A stretch of DNA of 64,000 nucleotides from Fidelibacterota bacterium (GTDB taxonomy: Bacteria > Pseudomonadota > Alphaproteobacteria > Rhodospirillales > Rhodospirillaceae), in NCBI GenBank assembly GCA_947476895.1, contig CANJRX010000001.1, forward strand, positions 434,865 to 498,864, in the 5' to 3' direction. This document shows, piece by piece, positions 37,981-46,648 of this stretch. Positions within the stretch are counted from its first letter, which is position 1. Every line of letters begins with the position of its first letter. The position numbers and the translations under genes were made by a program. The notes beneath the pieces are model-generated. The model worked only from the letters and a program-made list of their open reading frames with translations. It did not search any database and had not been told where the DNA came from.

Positions 37981-39669
37981 CTACTTAATCAGGACTTGAG
38001 AGACGGGCGTCAGAACGATGCCCTTCTTTTGCGCCTGGGCGAGCCACAACACCAAACGCTCATAGCTGACAGGCTTCGCACTCAAAGCAGCGATGGCGCT
38101 GCCTTGGTACTTAGCCAGGCGCTCGGTGTAATCGAGACGCGCGTCGATAGCGGCGCGGAACGGACGCTCATCGACAACAACATCGGCGGTGGCCGTCGGA
38201 ACGCCAGGTTCACCGGTGCGCATGCCTTGCGTGCCTTGCACGTAGAACAGATTCGCAGTCTTCAACTTGGCGAAGACGGTGTTGATGTGTTCGCTGGACT
38301 CACGGAACTTGCTGCCCATGTCGTCGTAAATGCCGACGGCGCCGGTCGCGTCTTTCAAGATTGAGTCCAGGCGTTCCTGATTGTCTTTGGCTTCCAAGCT
38401 CGTGAGCAAACCCAACGGGCCTGGATCTTCAGCCGGGAACTGTTTGCTTTCCATCGGCACTTCGATCAGCACTTCGTGACCTTTGGCTTTGGCCTTATCG
38501 ACCCACATCTTCAGGCCGCGGGTATAAGGACTGAAGGCCAGCGTCACGGCAGCCGGAAGTTTATTGATGGCGGCGTCGGTGGCGGTCGCACTTAAACCAA
38601 GACCATCAACGATGAAAGCAACCTTCGTCGCGTTGGCGCCGGGCGCAGCAGCAACAGCGTCGGCTTTGATGTCGGTGAGATTGGCATAGCGCGGCGGCGG
38701 CGCGGCTACGGCGATTTTATCCGTCGGCGGCAGCGGCGGTTCCACAAGGCGCGGGCGTCCACCGGCGACGGCGGGGCCAGCATCACCTGCTGGCGCATCG
38801 AAACGGCGCGGCGCACCGGGCGCTTCTTCGGCAGCACGCAATGCCGGAATGCCGGCGATGTCGCGCGCAGGGTCCAGCGGCGCTTCAGCCGGTTCGGGCA
38901 TAATTGATTTCGGGCCTGCGCCGGGTGTCGCGGCGGCGGGCGGAATTGAAACCAGCTTGGGTTCTAAGTTGGCCGGACCATGACCTGCAGCAGGCGCCGC
39001 AGCGGCGGGCATGGTTGCAGCAGGCGGTGTAACGGCCGCGACAGCTGCGGGCTTCGCAGCAGGTGCAGCTGCCGGAGCATGAGCGGCTTCGGCAGGTTTT
39101 GCTTCCGCGTGAGCGGCAGGCGCCGGCGGCGGTGTGACCGCAGCCACAGCGGCGGGCTTCGCGTCAGCAGGTTTTACTTCTGCCGGCTTTGCTTCCGCAT
39201 GTGCCGCCGGAGCAGGCGGCGGTGTGACGGCGGCAACGGCGGGTTTGGCAGCCGGAGCCGGCGGCGTTACGGCAGCAGGTTTCGCGGCGGGCGCGGCCGG
39301 GGCTTGCGGTGTGGTGGCGAGCCACGGGCGGCGTTCGATAGAACGGTCGGTGGCAGCGGTTGAATCGGCAACAACGGCAGGTCCGTGCGCTTCAGGTGCT
39401 GCGGCAGTGGGAGCCGATTCCGTATCTTCAACAACTTCCAGATCGCTCAAGCTGCCAAGAACCGGCGGTGCGGTTTCTTCCTGGGTCATCACAACGGCAA
39501 CGACGCCGCCGATGAGCGCGACGAACAAGAGGCCGCTGGCGGCCAATGCGATCTTGGGACCTTTGCCGGCGAAACGTGACTCGCCGTCATACATATCGTC
39601 GCCGCCGAACGGGTCTTGCACCGTGTCGCGGCGGAACAGGTTACGTAGAGCGGCTGGCGAGAACGCCAT
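37981..39669 (-). CDS. Divergent polysaccharide deacetylase family protein with Ala/Pro-rich linker
   Basis: The ATG with a perfect AGGAGG upstream gives 562 residues; a longer frame is unlikely. Residues about 37-62 form a membrane anchor (IALAASGLLFVALIGGVVAVVM). Residues about 80-285 are a periplasmic Ala/Pro/Lys linker with internal repeats. The C-terminal third (about 320-560) is the YibQ-type divergent polysaccharide deacetylase domain: KVAFIVDGLGLSATATDAAI, TLAFSPYTRGLKMWVDKA, EVLIEVPME and GIYDDMGSKF. The family lies with ctpA and envC in alphaproteobacteria, pointing to envelope or peptidoglycan work. A CtrA-like site lies about 95 bases upstream. Confidence 0.85.
   Translation of the reverse strand: MAFSPAALRNLFRRDTVQDPFGGDDMYDGESRFAGKGPKIALAASGLLFVALIGGVVAVVMTQEETAPPVLGSLSDLEVVEDTESAPTAAAPEAHGPAVVADSTAATDRSIERRPWLATTPQAPAAPAAKPAAVTPPAPAAKPAVAAVTPPPAPAAHAEAKPAEVKPADAKPAAVAAVTPPPAPAAHAEAKPAEAAHAPAAAPAAKPAAVAAVTPPAATMPAAAAPAAGHGPANLEPKLVSIPPAAATPGAGPKSIMPEPAEAPLDPARDIAGIPALRAAEEAPGAPRRFDAPAGDAGPAVAGGRPRLVEPPLPPTDKIAVAAPPPRYANLTDIKADAVAAAPGANATKVAFIVDGLGLSATATDAAINKLPAAVTLAFSPYTRGLKMWVDKAKAKGHEVLIEVPMESKQFPAEDPGPLGLLTSLEAKDNQERLDSILKDATGAVGIYDDMGSKFRESSEHINTVFAKLKTANLFYVQGTQGMRTGEPGVPTATADVVVDERPFRAAIDARLDYTERLAKYQGSAIAALSAKPVSYERLVLWLAQAQKKGIVLTPVSQVLIK
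39010..39260 (-). repeat. Imperfect tandem repeat coding the Ala/Pro linker
   Basis: Within the deacetylase gene, a unit coding AVAAVTPPPAPAAHAEAKPA is present twice in full and once or more in shortened form (AAVAAVTPPAAT, AAKPAVTPPAPAAKP). Such repeats change copy number easily. Limits are approximate. Confidence 0.5.
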
Positions 39670-39764
39670 GCAATCCTCCTGATTTTCCGCAAAGGCCGAG
39701 CGCTGAGTATAGCGCATGGAAGCGGGTCGCAGTATTCCCCGACTGTGTTGTAGGGGCGGACCCG

Positions 39765-39779
39765 TTAATACCCCCTTAA
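39765..39779 (-). promoter_or_regulatory. CtrA-binding-site-like sequence
   Basis: On the minus strand the sequence reads TTAA-GGGGGTA-TTAAC, the full CtrA consensus TTAA-N7-TTAAC. It is about 96 bases upstream of the deacetylase start, in a noncoding gap. In alphaproteobacteria CtrA controls cell-cycle and envelope genes. It is a single match and needs experimental support. Confidence 0.4.
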
Positions 39780-39815
39780 AAGGGCGGAAAACCTAGCCCG
39801 GCAACCCCTAGATGC

Positions 39816-39846
39816 CAAAAAGGCCGCCGTGGTGTGCGGCGGCCTT
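39816..39846 (-). terminator. Intrinsic terminator of ctpA
   Basis: AAGGCCGCCG / CGGCGGCCTT forms a 10-bp stem with a 7-base loop. Read on the minus strand it ends with TTTTT, 24 bases after the ctpA stop. It separates ctpA from the deacetylase gene. Confidence 0.85.
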
Positions 39847-39869
39847 CATTGGATAGTCGCGGGGTGCCG

Positions 39870-41276
39870 TTAGTTAACGGCAGCGCGCTGATACAAGGCA
39901 ATGCCCTGCAGAAGGTCGAGGGCGCGGCGCAGCTGATAATCCTGCTCCAGCGCGGCGGCCTTTTCGTCAGGCTTCTTGCTCGGATCGGCGTTGGCGCCCG
40001 GCGTCGGCGGCGTGGCCGGAACCGCACCCGGCTTGGCGGCCGGATCGGGTTTTGCGTCTTTTGCATCCGGGTTCGACAACGCACCCGGCAGGTCGCCTTC
40101 AAAGCCGCGGAAGTTGCGCGTCATGATCTGCTCGACCTTGGCCGGTTGCACTTCGATATCCGGCACGATGCCTTTGGCCTGGATCGAACGGCCGCTCGGC
40201 GTGAAGTAACGCGCCGTGGTCAGGCGCATAGCGCTTTCACCACGCGCGAGCGGGATGATGGTCTGCACCGAACCCTTACCGAAGCTCTTGGTGCCCAACA
40301 TGATCGCGCGGCCGTGATCTTGCAGCGCGCCCGCGACGATTTCAGACGCCGAGGCCGAACCTTCATTGATCAGAACCACGATCGGCTTGCCATCGGTGGC
40401 ATCGCCGGCTTTGGCGTTATAGCGCTGGGTTTCTTCGGCGTGGCGCGAACGGGTGGAAACAATTTCGCCGCGATCAAGGAAAGTGTCAGAGACCGACACG
40501 GCCTGATCGAGCAAGCCGCCCGGATTATTGCGCAGGTCAACGACATAACCTTTGATCTTGTCGGCGCCGATTTTGCCTTTCAGATCGGTGATGGCTTTGT
40601 CGAGGCCGACTTGGGTCTGTTCGGTGAAGCCGGAAATGCGAATGTAGCCGATGTCGCCTTCAGCGCGGCTGACGACCGAGCGCACTTTGATCACGGCGCG
40701 GGTCAACGTCACGTCGATGGGATCAACGCCGACACGGCGCAGCGTCACGGTGATCGAGCTGCCGATAGGGCCGCGCATCTTGTCGACGGCGTCATTGAGC
40801 GAAAGGCCGACCGCGGGCTTGCCGTCGATGGCGATGATGAAGTCGCCCGGCTGCACGCCGGCTTTCGAGGCGGGTGTATCGTCGATGGGCGAGACAACCT
40901 TTACAAGGCCGCCTTCCATGGTGACTTCGATGCCCAGCCCGCCAAACTCACCGCGGGTTTGCTCCTGCATATCCTGGAAGCCCTTGGCGGGCATGTAGCC
41001 AGAGTGCGGATCGAGGGCGGTAAGCATGCCGTTGATGGCGTTTTCTAGAAGCTCTTGGTCCGAGACTTCTTCGACGTAGTCTTTGCGCACGCGTTCGAAC
41101 ACATCGCCGAACAGTTCGAGATACTTATAAGTATCGTCGCCGAACTTACCGGTGGTTTTGGGAATGGCTTTGGCATCGGCTGCCGCGGCGGGAGATATCC
41201 CACCTGTGAAGCTGAGACTAAAAGCGATGGCCGCAACGCCGGCGAGGAGTTTCAGCTTTGTGTTCGTAAGGCGCAT
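39870..41276 (-). CDS. ctpA: Carboxy-terminal processing protease, S41 family
   Basis: CtpA-type proteases cut exported proteins at the C-terminus and act on peptidoglycan hydrolases in several bacteria. The start MRLTNTKLKLL gives a signal peptide ending AAAADA; a TTG 39 bases upstream is a weaker option. The 468-residue protein has a PDZ domain (GGLGIEVTMEGGLVKVVSPI, about 88-170) and the S41 core with the catalytic Ser in NEGSASASEIVAGAL and Lys in GTKSFGKGSVQ. The C-terminus is a Pro/Ala/Asp-rich tail. EnvC lies upstream on the same strand, 43 bases away. Confidence 0.92.
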   Translation of the reverse strand: MRLTNTKLKLLAGVAAIAFSLSFTGGISPAAAADAKAIPKTTGKFGDDTYKYLELFGDVFERVRKDYVEEVSDQELLENAINGMLTALDPHSGYMPAKGFQDMQEQTRGEFGGLGIEVTMEGGLVKVVSPIDDTPASKAGVQPGDFIIAIDGKPAVGLSLNDAVDKMRGPIGSSITVTLRRVGVDPIDVTLTRAVIKVRSVVSRAEGDIGYIRISGFTEQTQVGLDKAITDLKGKIGADKIKGYVVDLRNNPGGLLDQAVSVSDTFLDRGEIVSTRSRHAEETQRYNAKAGDATDGKPIVVLINEGSASASEIVAGALQDHGRAIMLGTKSFGKGSVQTIIPLARGESAMRLTTARYFTPSGRSIQAKGIVPDIEVQPAKVEQIMTRNFRGFEGDLPGALSNPDAKDAKPDPAAKPGAVPATPPTPGANADPSKKPDEKAAALEQDYQLRRALDLLQGIALYQRAAVN

Positions 41277-41319
41277 AGGGATGACACCGTTTCCAAAAGG
41301 ATGTGCGACACGCAAAATC

Positions 41320-42708
41320 TTATCCGCTTTTCTTTCCTGCGCGGTCCGCGAGCCAGGGAAGTGGATTTATGGGTTGGCCGTCTCGACGCAACTCAACGTA
41401 CAGCGCGGGTGCGCCTTCGTTCTCCATTACGCCGACCGGTTCACCAGCGAGAACACGTTGTCCAACAACAGCGTCGATATGTCCCATGCCGGCCAGAAGG
41501 GTATGATATCCCTCGCTATGTTCGATGATCAAGAGTTGGCCGTAACCGCGGAATGGGCCTGAGAAGGCCACAATCCCATCAAAAGGGGCCACCACCTGAG
41601 CGCCCGCCCGGGCGGTGATGGTGATGCCTTTTGCCAATAAACCAGCATCTCCCGCTGTTTGTGCGGTAGCGCCGTAGCGGCCCGAAAGGCTGCCGGCGAC
41701 GGGGTAGGGCATGGTGCCCCGCGCCTTGGCAAAGGACCGCGTTACAGCTTCTTCATCGCTGCTGGGGGTTCGGGCTACAGGAGGCAAGGCGGCGAGCTGT
41801 TTTTCAGGCTCCACACCCGGCGGGGCTTTCAGGGTGACTCGGGGCGCGGAGTCGTTTTGGGCAGGTTTTGCTTCCGCTGCGGCTTTTTCTGACGCCACCT
41901 TTTCGGCAGCGAGCTTCTTTTCTTTGTCGCGTGTGGCTTGGCTTACGGCAGCAGCTTCCTGTTCGGCCTTATCGCGAATGGCTTTTTCTTCTGCCAACTT
42001 CGTGAATAGCGCGCGCAAGTCATCAGCTTCGCGCGCCATTTTCGCCACACGCTGGCTGGCATCTTCACCGCGTGCGAGTAGGACTTCGTGCTTGTCGGCT
42101 TTCTCGCGCACCAGCGCATCGAGACGTTTGTGCTTTTCCACAAGCTGCGCCGCGCCGCCGGCGGCTTGTTCGCGGCGTTCAACGATTTCACTGCGCACGC
42201 TGTAGAGTTGTTTGAGCTCGCCCTGCAAAGCCGCCGAGCTTTGTTTGATGCTGGGCAAAGCTGCCCGCAACAAGATGGCGCTCCGCACCGCATCCGATGG
42301 CGACAGCGGGTTCAACGTCAAGGCATCGGTGGGCCGCAAAGCCAGCCGCTCGATGGCGAGTAGCGCTTCCACCATCTGCACATCACGGCGGCCCAACGTT
42401 TTGGTCATGCGCTGGCCGTCGGCCTCAAGATCGGAAATGCGCGCTTCAAGCAGCGTGAGGGAATGCTCCTGATCTTGAATCTCTTTTGCCGTCGCGATCA
42501 TGTCGCTGCGCACAGTTTCAATCGCGCGCGCCGACGTTGCGGCCTGGGTTTGCAAGCGGTCGCGCTCGGCCTGCGTCTGCTCAAGCGCGCGTTCCAACTC
42601 TTTTAGCTTGGCTTGATCGGGCGCGTCTGCCGCGAACACCGCAGCTGGCGCCATCATCAGCGCCGCGAAGAAATATGTGCTTGGTTTAAGCCGTGGCACG
42701 ATGTGCAA
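41320..42708 (-). CDS. EnvC-like murein hydrolase activator with degenerate LytM domain
   Basis: The 462-residue protein has a signal peptide ending AVFAADA, a long coiled coil (about 30-260: KELERALEQTQAERDRLQTQ and following), an Ala/Lys linker and a C-terminal LytM domain (about 335-455). The LytM metal sites are absent: KGITITA stands in place of HxGID and ALYVEL in place of HLHFE. Loss of zinc ligands is normal for EnvC, which activates amidases instead of cutting peptidoglycan. The first 23 bases overlap the end of gpmI, and ctpA follows, so all three are probably co-transcribed. Confidence 0.88.
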   Translation of the reverse strand: MHIVPRLKPSTYFFAALMMAPAAVFAADAPDQAKLKELERALEQTQAERDRLQTQAATSARAIETVRSDMIATAKEIQDQEHSLTLLEARISDLEADGQRMTKTLGRRDVQMVEALLAIERLALRPTDALTLNPLSPSDAVRSAILLRAALPSIKQSSAALQGELKQLYSVRSEIVERREQAAGGAAQLVEKHKRLDALVREKADKHEVLLARGEDASQRVAKMAREADDLRALFTKLAEEKAIRDKAEQEAAAVSQATRDKEKKLAAEKVASEKAAAEAKPAQNDSAPRVTLKAPPGVEPEKQLAALPPVARTPSSDEEAVTRSFAKARGTMPYPVAGSLSGRYGATAQTAGDAGLLAKGITITARAGAQVVAPFDGIVAFSGPFRGYGQLLIIEHSEGYHTLLAGMGHIDAVVGQRVLAGEPVGVMENEGAPALYVELRRDGQPINPLPWLADRAGKKSG

Positions 42709-44278
42709 TCGTATCGCGGTTGAGCAACGACTGACCCGTCATCTGTGCCGGCTGCGGCAAGCCCAAAAGTTCGAGCACCGTGGGGGCCAGATCGGCGAGG
42801 CGACCATTGCGCAAGTGCACGACGTCTTTCGGGCCGTTGACCAACACCACCGGCACTTCGCCAATGGTGTGCTGGGTGTGCGGCTCGTTGGATGAAGCGT
42901 CGCGCATCATTTCCAAATTGCCGTGGTCGGCGGAAACGATCATCGCGCCGCCAGCCTTTTTAACCGCTGTTTCCAGGCGATTCAGGCAGGTATCGAGGGT
43001 TTCGGCAGCCTTGATGGCAGCGGCTAAAATGCCGGTATGGCCCACCATATCGCCATTGGCGTAGTTGACGACGATGAGATCGAAGCGGTCGTTCTCGATA
43101 GCATCGATAATATTGTCGGTGACGATAGAGGCCGACATTTCCGGCTGAAGGTCATAGGTCGCGACCTTGGGGCTCGGCACCATGATGCGACTTTCGCCGG
43201 GGAATTCTTTTTCCAAACCGCCGTTGAAGAAGAACGTCACGTGCGCGTACTTTTCCGTCTCGGCGATGCGCAGCTGCGTCATGCCGGCTTTGCTGACAAT
43301 TTCGCCCAGCATGTTGTCGGCCTGCGCGGATTCAAACATCACCGACATGAAGGCGTTGTGCGCAGAGGAATATTCCGTAAGGCCCGTAGCAGCGGCGAAG
43401 GCAATCGCGCGCGGACGCACGAAGCCGTCGAAGGATGGGTCCAGCAACGCGCTCAGAATTTCGCGTGCGCGGTCAGCGCGAAAATTTCCCATGAGCACGC
43501 CGTCGCCGTTTTTCATGCCGGTGTAGCCGCCTATAACGGCGGGGATCATGAACTCGTCGGTGACTTTCGCTTCGTACGAGGTTTTGACGGCAGTCAAAGC
43601 ATCGGATGCTGTCGCACCTTTGGCATCGGTGATGACGGTGTAGGCTTTGTCCACACGCTCCCAACGCTTGTCGCGGTCCATGCCGTAGTAGCGCCCGCCG
43701 ACAGTCGCAACAGATGTGTTCTTGAGACCTGCAATATCGGCCAGCAATTTTTCTATGAAACCAAGCCCAGAACTGGGCGGTGTATCGCGGCCGTCGAGGA
43801 ACGCATGAATGCGCACGGGCACGCCAGCGCCGTCGATGATGCGCGCTAATGCCGCAATGTGATCCTGATGCGAGTGCACGCCACCGGTCGAGATCAGACC
43901 CAACAGGTGTGCAGTGCCGCCGCTGGCTTTCAGCTTGGCGATGAATTGGATGAGGGCTGGAGTCTTTCCGATGCTGCCGTCAGCCACGGCGATATCGATG
44001 CGCGGCAAATCCTGGCTCATGACCCGGCCGCCGCCGATGTTCATGTGGCCCACCTCGGAATTTCCCATCTGGCCATCCGGCAGGCCCACATCGAGTCCGC
44101 TGGTTTCCAAAAGGGCGTGGGGCGCCGTGGCCAAAAACCGGTCCCAGGTCGGCAGGTGGGCCAGGGCGATGGCATTATCCTCGCGCTCGGCGCGGTGACC
44201 CCAACCGTCGAGGATGCACAGCACCACAGGCCGGGGGCGGTTTTGGGCGGGGGAGGCGGGATTGGTCATGTCATTCAT
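42686..44278 (-). CDS. gpmI: 2,3-bisphosphoglycerate-independent phosphoglycerate mutase
   Basis: GpmI interconverts 3- and 2-phosphoglycerate using two Mn ions. The 530-residue protein has the metal site VVLCILDGWGHRAEREDNAI near 18-37, the catalytic Ser74 in QMGNSEVGHMNIGGGRV, and the C-terminal metal ligands in VNYANGDMVGHTG and MIVSADHGNLEMM. It is divergent from ffs/dnaX and starts the envC-ctpA block on the minus strand. Confidence 0.95.
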   Translation of the reverse strand: MNDMTNPASPAQNRPRPVVLCILDGWGHRAEREDNAIALAHLPTWDRFLATAPHALLETSGLDVGLPDGQMGNSEVGHMNIGGGRVMSQDLPRIDIAVADGSIGKTPALIQFIAKLKASGGTAHLLGLISTGGVHSHQDHIAALARIIDGAGVPVRIHAFLDGRDTPPSSGLGFIEKLLADIAGLKNTSVATVGGRYYGMDRDKRWERVDKAYTVITDAKGATASDALTAVKTSYEAKVTDEFMIPAVIGGYTGMKNGDGVLMGNFRADRAREILSALLDPSFDGFVRPRAIAFAAATGLTEYSSAHNAFMSVMFESAQADNMLGEIVSKAGMTQLRIAETEKYAHVTFFFNGGLEKEFPGESRIMVPSPKVATYDLQPEMSASIVTDNIIDAIENDRFDLIVVNYANGDMVGHTGILAAAIKAAETLDTCLNRLETAVKKAGGAMIVSADHGNLEMMRDASSNEPHTQHTIGEVPVVLVNGPKDVVHLRNGRLADLAPTVLELLGLPQPAQMTGQSLLNRDTIAHRATA

Positions 44279-44376
44279 ATAGTGTCGGGATGGCAGGGAA
44301 TCGCAAGGGTGTAGGGCTTCGCAAATCTGCTCGCTTTTTGACCGCTTCGCCCGTCGCTGGCAACCTTAAAAAGATC

Positions 44377-44393
44377 AACACCTTTAAGGTGTT
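44377..44393. promoter_or_regulatory. Perfect 17-base palindrome between gpmI and ffs
   Basis: AACACCTTTAAGGTGTT is an 8-bp perfect inverted repeat around one T, in the divergent gap between gpmI and the SRP RNA gene. Such short-spacer symmetry is typical of a dimeric repressor operator. It is centred about 38 bases upstream of the proposed ffs -35 box and about 100 bases upstream of gpmI. Confidence 0.4.
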
Positions 44394-44422
44394 AGGGACA
44401 GGACCTACCAGCCATTCAGGCC

Positions 44423-44453
44423 TTGCACCAGCGTCCCGAACATCTGATATAGT
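44423..44453 (+). promoter_or_regulatory. Promoter of the SRP RNA gene
   Basis: TTGCAC (44423-44428) and TATAGT (44448-44453), with a 19-base spacer, lie just before the predicted RNA 5' end at about 44461. The spacing is 2 bases longer than ideal, but the -10 box is good and its position is right. Confidence 0.5.
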
Positions 44454-44460
44454 GCTCCTC

Positions 44461-44556
44461 GAGAGGCTGGCGGTGGACGTACCCCTCGCTAACCCGGTCA
44501 GGTCCGGAAGGAAGCAGCCGTAACGAGTTTCGGTGCGGGTCGCTGTCCAGTCTCTC
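44461..44556 (+). ncRNA. ffs: Signal recognition particle RNA (small bacterial SRP RNA, 4.5S type)
   Basis: This RNA pairs with Ffh to target membrane proteins. The conserved apical part GGTCAGGTCCGGAAGGAAGC (44496-44515) is the standard Ffh-binding helix 8 tetraloop region. The ends pair: GAGAG-G-CTGG at the 5' end with CCAG-T-CTCTC at the 3' end, giving an RNA of about 96 nt. It lies 50 bases upstream of dnaX, the usual alphaproteobacterial place. No T-rich terminator follows, so 3' processing is likely. Confidence 0.95.
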
Positions 44557-44605
44557 ACCCTTCCCGACCCCTGTCAGACCCTTAGCGCATGGAAGTGCCC
44601 CTACT

Positions 44606-46294
44606 GTGACCGACCGTCCTTCCGCTGATCGGTCCGAGACAGAAGGCGCTGAAGCCTACCGGGTTCTTGCCCGCAAATATCGCCCCACCACCTTCGGCCA
44701 GCTCATCGGCCAAGACGCGTTGGTGCGCACCCTCACGAACTCGATCAATTCCGGCCGCATCGCGCAAGGCTACATGCTGACCGGCGTGCGCGGTGTCGGC
44801 AAAACCACCACCGCCCGCCTCATCGCCCGCGCGCTTAATTGCATTGGCGTCGATGGCAAAGGCGGCCCGACGCCGGAACCCTGCGGTGTCTGCATTCACT
44901 GCAAAGCCATTGCTGAAGATCGGCATGTCGATGTTTTGGAAATGGATGCCGCCAGCCGCACCGGCATCGACGACATCCGCGAGTTGCTGGACGGCGTGCG
45001 CTATCGCCCCACCTCGGCGCGCTACAAGATCTACATCGTCGACGAAGTGCACATGCTGTCGGAGAAAGCCTTCAACGCGCTGTTGAAGACGCTGGAAGAG
45101 CCGCCGGAACATGTGAAGTTCATTTTCGCCACCACCGAAATCCGCAAAGTGCCGGTGACGGTTCTCTCCCGCTGCCAGCGTTTCGATCTGCGCCGCATTG
45201 AAAGCGCGGACTTGCAAAAACTATTCGCTGCGATCGCCCCGCGTGAAGGCGCAACCGTTGAAGAGGGCGCGCTGGCCTTGATCGCCCGCGCCGCCGACGG
45301 TTCCGCGCGCGACGGCTTATCGATTTTAGATCAGGCAATTTCCCAGGCTGCCGGTAAACAAGTCACCGAAGGCGCTGTGCGCGACATGCTGGGTCTGGCC
45401 GACCGCGCGCTGGTGTTCGACCTGTTCGAATCCGTCATGAGCGGCGACGTCAAAAAAGCCCTCGACCTTTTGGCCGATCAATATGCCGCCGGCGCAAGTC
45501 CTGTCGTAATCCTGCAAGACTTGCTCGAACTCGTGCATTGGCTGACGCGCATGAAAGTCGCGCCCGATGGTGCGACCGATCCGGCGCTCGCTGAAACCGA
45601 ACGCACGCGCGGTGTCGCCATGGCGGGCAAGCTCGGCATGCCGGTGTTGTCGCGCTCATGGCAGATGTTGCTCAAGGGCTTAAGCGAAGCGCGTGCTGCG
45701 CCCATGCCGTTGCAAGCGGTGGAAATGGTGCTCGTACGCATGGCTTATGCGGCCGAATTGCCCACACCCGCCGATGCCATCAAGACGCTAGAAAGTGGCG
45801 GCGGCGTTGCTGTTTCGCGTCCTCAACCGAGCGCGCCCCCTTCGGGTGGCGGCGGTGCGCGTGCCGTCGCGCGCGGTGGCGCCATGGCTGAACAGGCACC
45901 GCAGCCTACCGCCATGCTCGCCCAGCCCGCCGTGGTCGCGATACCGCAGCCGCAAACCTTTGCGGAAGTGGTCGAGTTGTTCACCCAAAAGCGCGAAGCC
46001 ATTCTCGCCACGCACCTCAAGCGCAATGTGCGCCTGGTGCGTTTTGAGAACGGCGTGATCGAATTTAATCCCGATCAGAAAGTGCCGAAGGATGTCGCGG
46101 GTCAGGTGGGCAAGCTTCTGACCCAATGGACCGGACAGCGTTGGGTCGTCGGTGTGGTCAACGCGGCGGGGCAGCCGTCGCTCCATGAGCAGGAGCTGGA
46201 TCACGCCAAAGCCGATCCGCTGATTAAATCCATCCTTGAGGCCTTCCCCGGTGCGACCATCGAAGCCGTGCGCCGCGCCGAAGACGACAAGTAA
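44606..46294 (+). CDS. dnaX: DNA polymerase III subunits gamma and tau
   Basis: DnaX is the clamp-loader ATPase. The 562-residue protein starts with GTG and has YRVLARKYRPTTFGQLIGQD, the Walker A motif GVRGVGKTTTA near 63-73, a zinc module (CGVCIHC), DEVHMLS in Walker B and the SRC sensor VTVLSRCQRFDLR. A Gly/Pro/Ala-rich linker and a C-terminal domain follow (EVVELFTQKREAIL). The shorter gamma form is not clearly programmed here. ebfC and recR follow closely. Confidence 0.94.
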   Translation: MTDRPSADRSETEGAEAYRVLARKYRPTTFGQLIGQDALVRTLTNSINSGRIAQGYMLTGVRGVGKTTTARLIARALNCIGVDGKGGPTPEPCGVCIHCKAIAEDRHVDVLEMDAASRTGIDDIRELLDGVRYRPTSARYKIYIVDEVHMLSEKAFNALLKTLEEPPEHVKFIFATTEIRKVPVTVLSRCQRFDLRRIESADLQKLFAAIAPREGATVEEGALALIARAADGSARDGLSILDQAISQAAGKQVTEGAVRDMLGLADRALVFDLFESVMSGDVKKALDLLADQYAAGASPVVILQDLLELVHWLTRMKVAPDGATDPALAETERTRGVAMAGKLGMPVLSRSWQMLLKGLSEARAAPMPLQAVEMVLVRMAYAAELPTPADAIKTLESGGGVAVSRPQPSAPPSGGGGARAVARGGAMAEQAPQPTAMLAQPAVVAIPQPQTFAEVVELFTQKREAILATHLKRNVRLVRFENGVIEFNPDQKVPKDVAGQVGKLLTQWTGQRWVVGVVNAAGQPSLHEQELDHAKADPLIKSILEAFPGATIEAVRRAEDDK

Positions 46295-46319
46295 TTTTGA
46301 TTAGATAGGACGCCCGTCG

Positions 46320-46643
46320 ATGAAAAATCTTGGCCAGATGATGAAGCAAGTTCAGGACATGCAGGCCCGTATGGCCGACATGCAGGACAAACTCGCGGAT
46401 TTGGAAGTCGTGGGCACGGCCGGTGGTGGCATGGTGAAAGCGACGTTGAGTGGTAAAGGCGAGGTCAAGGCGCTCAAGATTGACCCCTCTCTCATCAATC
46501 CTGCTGAAGGCGATGTTCTGGAAGATCTGATCATTGCCGCCATCAATGACGCCAAATCCAAAGCCGATCAGAATAAAGAATCCGAGATGAGCAAGCTCAC
46601 CGGTGGCTTGCCGCTGCCGCCGGGCTTCAAGCTCCCCTTCTAG
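46320..46643 (+). CDS. ebfC: YbaB/EbfC family nucleoid-associated protein
   Basis: The 107-residue protein matches YbaB/Ebf[26 protein letters not shown] at the N-terminus, [20 protein letters not shown] in the middle, and the C-terminal [17 protein letters not shown]. The family binds DNA as a dimer. It sits between dnaX and recR, its standard place, with recR starting 5 bases after its TAG. Confidence 0.94.
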   Translation: MKNLGQMMKQVQDMQARMADMQDKLADLEVVGTAGGGMVKATLSGKGEVKALKIDPSLINPAEGDVLEDLIIAAINDAKSKADQNKESEMSKLTGGLPLPPGFKLPF

Positions 46644-46648
46644 ATTTT

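Noticed and set aside
39834-41048. 404-residue open frame antisense to ctpA
   Set aside because: Shadow frame with no domain; ctpA has signal peptide, PDZ and catalytic motifs on the other strand.
45451-45458. AAAAAA tract in dnaX as a programmed -1 frameshift site for the gamma subunit
   Set aside because: The zero frame is GTC AAA AAA GCC, so the heptamer would be C AAA AAA, which does not fit the X XXY YYZ rule. It lies at codon 283, far earlier than expected for gamma.
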